From Neodiprion pinetum (Eukaryota; Arthropoda; Insecta; Hymenoptera; Diprionidae), in NCBI RefSeq assembly GCF_021155775.2, contig NC_060237.1:20048970-20112969 (forward strand): a stretch of DNA of 64,000 nucleotides, read 5' to 3'. A model generated the notes under the pieces. It was not told the DNA's origin. It saw nothing but the letters and a program-made list of their open reading frames with translations, and did not search any database. Below are positions 62,434-64,000 of the stretch, one piece after another. Position 1 is the first letter of the stretch. Every line of letters begins with the position of its first letter. The position numbers and the translations under genes are program-made.

Positions 62434-64000
62434 GTCTTGTCGGTACTTTTAAAATGAAGGTTATTTCTGGCAAACGAATGTCAAGCACATAAGTTTTGAT
62501 CAATTCTTGACTTTACTTTTTGCTCACAGTCGGTTTCTAAACTCATTTTCCCCAGCAACGAAAAGTTCAAAGGGACTCTTGTCAGGTGGAATACGATGAC
62601 GCATACATATGTATAAGGTTATCAACGCGACGACGCCGTCCCAGAGGTCAGAACTTTATAAAAAGGTAGAATTTTTTTACATGCGTCATATTGAATATAA
62701 ATTCTCTTGTAAAATCGAGGACCGTCGCGAGATTTGCGTTGAGTCATATTGAAGTTAGCTTGTTTGTCGAACTCGACTTCTGTCGTATCTTTCACTGTTT
62801 GCCTTTAAGAGTGAGCGATGCCGCGCGCCTCCCCCAGTCGTTCCGCCGCGGATCGAATCCTGGTTGGAATTTAAGATGGATGAAAAAAGAAAAACACTCC
62901 ATCAACTTGTATAGTTTGCAACTTTTATTGACAAAGTGCTGTAGGAACGGTATACGTATATAGGTCACCTCAGACTCTCCACCACCGATGCTCCTCAAAA
63001 ACTTTACTTTCAAGTTCTTTGAGTATACGTATATGTGGTACGTTACGTGTAGCAGAGCTTGCGACAAAAAGCCGCTATCTCATAGTACGTATGTAAGCTT
63101 TGATACCTACGATATTCGATAACGTTAGTTTTGTCTGCTTTACGGTCGGAATACACAATTGACTGTAGAATTCGCATATCCTCCAGTTCGGCAAGTTTCT
63201 TTCTTTCGAATCCGAAATTTAATTTAGTATTCCGCACATTTAAATTGACGTGCTTTTCTTGCAAAATTCTGTCTCTTTCTTGTGGAACTGTGTCTTACAG
63301 TTTTAGCGAGGAAGAGGAGACGGGATCGAGCAAAATTTTTGCTTCAATTTGAGGGAAGAAAAAATCTACAGAGAAAATACTTCAAGTTTCTTCATGCTTT
63401 TTGTCGAATATCTTTCCGCGTGCTTGTATCCCTATAATGCCTGAAAGTTATTCGTTACTTTAACAGTCGAAAACTTCTTTCATAAATTCAAGACAGAAAC
63501 CTGTTACAAAGTGCACTTTTGTGAGGAAATTCCCAGCTTTCTTACCCACGCTCTTATTTTTTTGAAACGACTATGAAATTTTTCTTGTCGCGAAGTTAGG
63601 TGGAAAGCGGGAAAACATCGCTTCATTTTGCAACGAGTTATTCAAATGGCGAAACGACGAACTGGCTGAAATCCCTGTTTTCTAAATATTTCTACGGAGT
63701 TCAGTGTTTTGGGAATGGCGAACATTTATCCGCACGCGAACTTCTTACGATAAATATCATAAGTTGCAAAGAACTTTACACCGTAATTGTCGACAAAAAA
63801 AAAAAAAAAATGGACGACGGTTCGCGTATCGAACCATTTTATACTCGAATTGATTTTTTTTCGTGCCATAAGTTACGCATGGAATGGACCATAGTGAAAA
63901 TCGATTATGATAATTCTAACGGCAAGGAGGGTGTGAAAACGTTACATATTCCGCTTAAGCCACGCTCACCCCTGTCTTATGTACCCCAAACTAGAATGAG
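62434..64000. other. non-coding to the right edge
   Basis: No gene recognised. Contains a tRNA-like B-box fragment at about 62808-62875 and a poly-A run near 63796-63810. Confidence 0.4.
62808..62875 (+). repeat. possible tRNA-derived (SINE-like) fragment
   Basis: GGATCGAATCCTGGTTGG fits a pol III B-box with flanking T-arm-like bases, preceded by GTTCCGCCGC as in some tRNA-headed insect SINEs (from memory). No A-box of good quality and no cloverleaf could be built, so it is not called a tRNA gene. Confidence 0.25.

Noticed and set aside
1..64000. CRISPR arrays, bacterial operons, ribosomal RNA genes
   Set aside because: None seen; gene structure is eukaryotic with spliceosomal introns.

Overview
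The window looks like insect nuclear DNA: AT-rich, CpG not depleted, intron-rich, with small DNA transposons in most non-coding intervals. A hymenopteran is my best guess, because a membrane-tethered CREB3L3/4-type factor is present (Drosophila keeps only the untethered CrebA) next to a CYP4 P450. This is an inference from content, not a database result.

Two complete protein-coding genes can be rebuilt by joining exons, both on the minus strand. (1) A CREB3-family bZIP transcription factor has five exons between 8406 and 23896 and encodes 605 aa. It has an acidic N-terminus, a basic region and leucine zipper, one membrane segment, a site-1-protease-like RSLL motif and a luminal tail. Its introns are large (4.8 kb and 7.7 kb). 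(2) A cytochrome P450 of family CYP4 has ten exons between 42366 and 46080 and encodes 510 aa. All splice sites and heme/ExxR motifs are intact, but the I-helix Glu that CYP4 enzymes use for a covalent heme link is replaced by Ala. At the extreme left edge (1-116, minus) is the N-terminus of a third gene, a short cytoplasmic tail followed by the start of a membrane segment, which runs out of the window.

The rest is non-coding as far as I can see. It carries a decayed Tc1/mariner/IS630 transposase relic with DD82E-like (Sailor-type) spacing at about 3.85-4.74 kb. MITE or foldback elements with terminal inverted repeats lie at 6954-7637, 10397-10664, 10763-10947, 40595-40827, 45331-45804 (inside CYP4 intron 1), 48555-48981 and 61990-62433. 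There is a 'TGTAGAA'-rich tandem duplication at 39.1-39.6 kb and several microsatellites. A promoter-like cluster (CRE, three CCAAT boxes, E2F-like site) lies at 26.66-26.80 kb and may mark the start of an unrecognised transcript. From 26.9 to 38 kb and from 46.4 to 64 kb I found no exon I could support.

The genes do not form a pathway. The CREB3L locus contains several CRE-like sites that its own product or a relative could bind. I found no clear new multi-gene system. The most useful leads are the CYP4 active-site substitution, a possible intronic-polyadenylation isoform of the CREB3L gene, and the transposon families.
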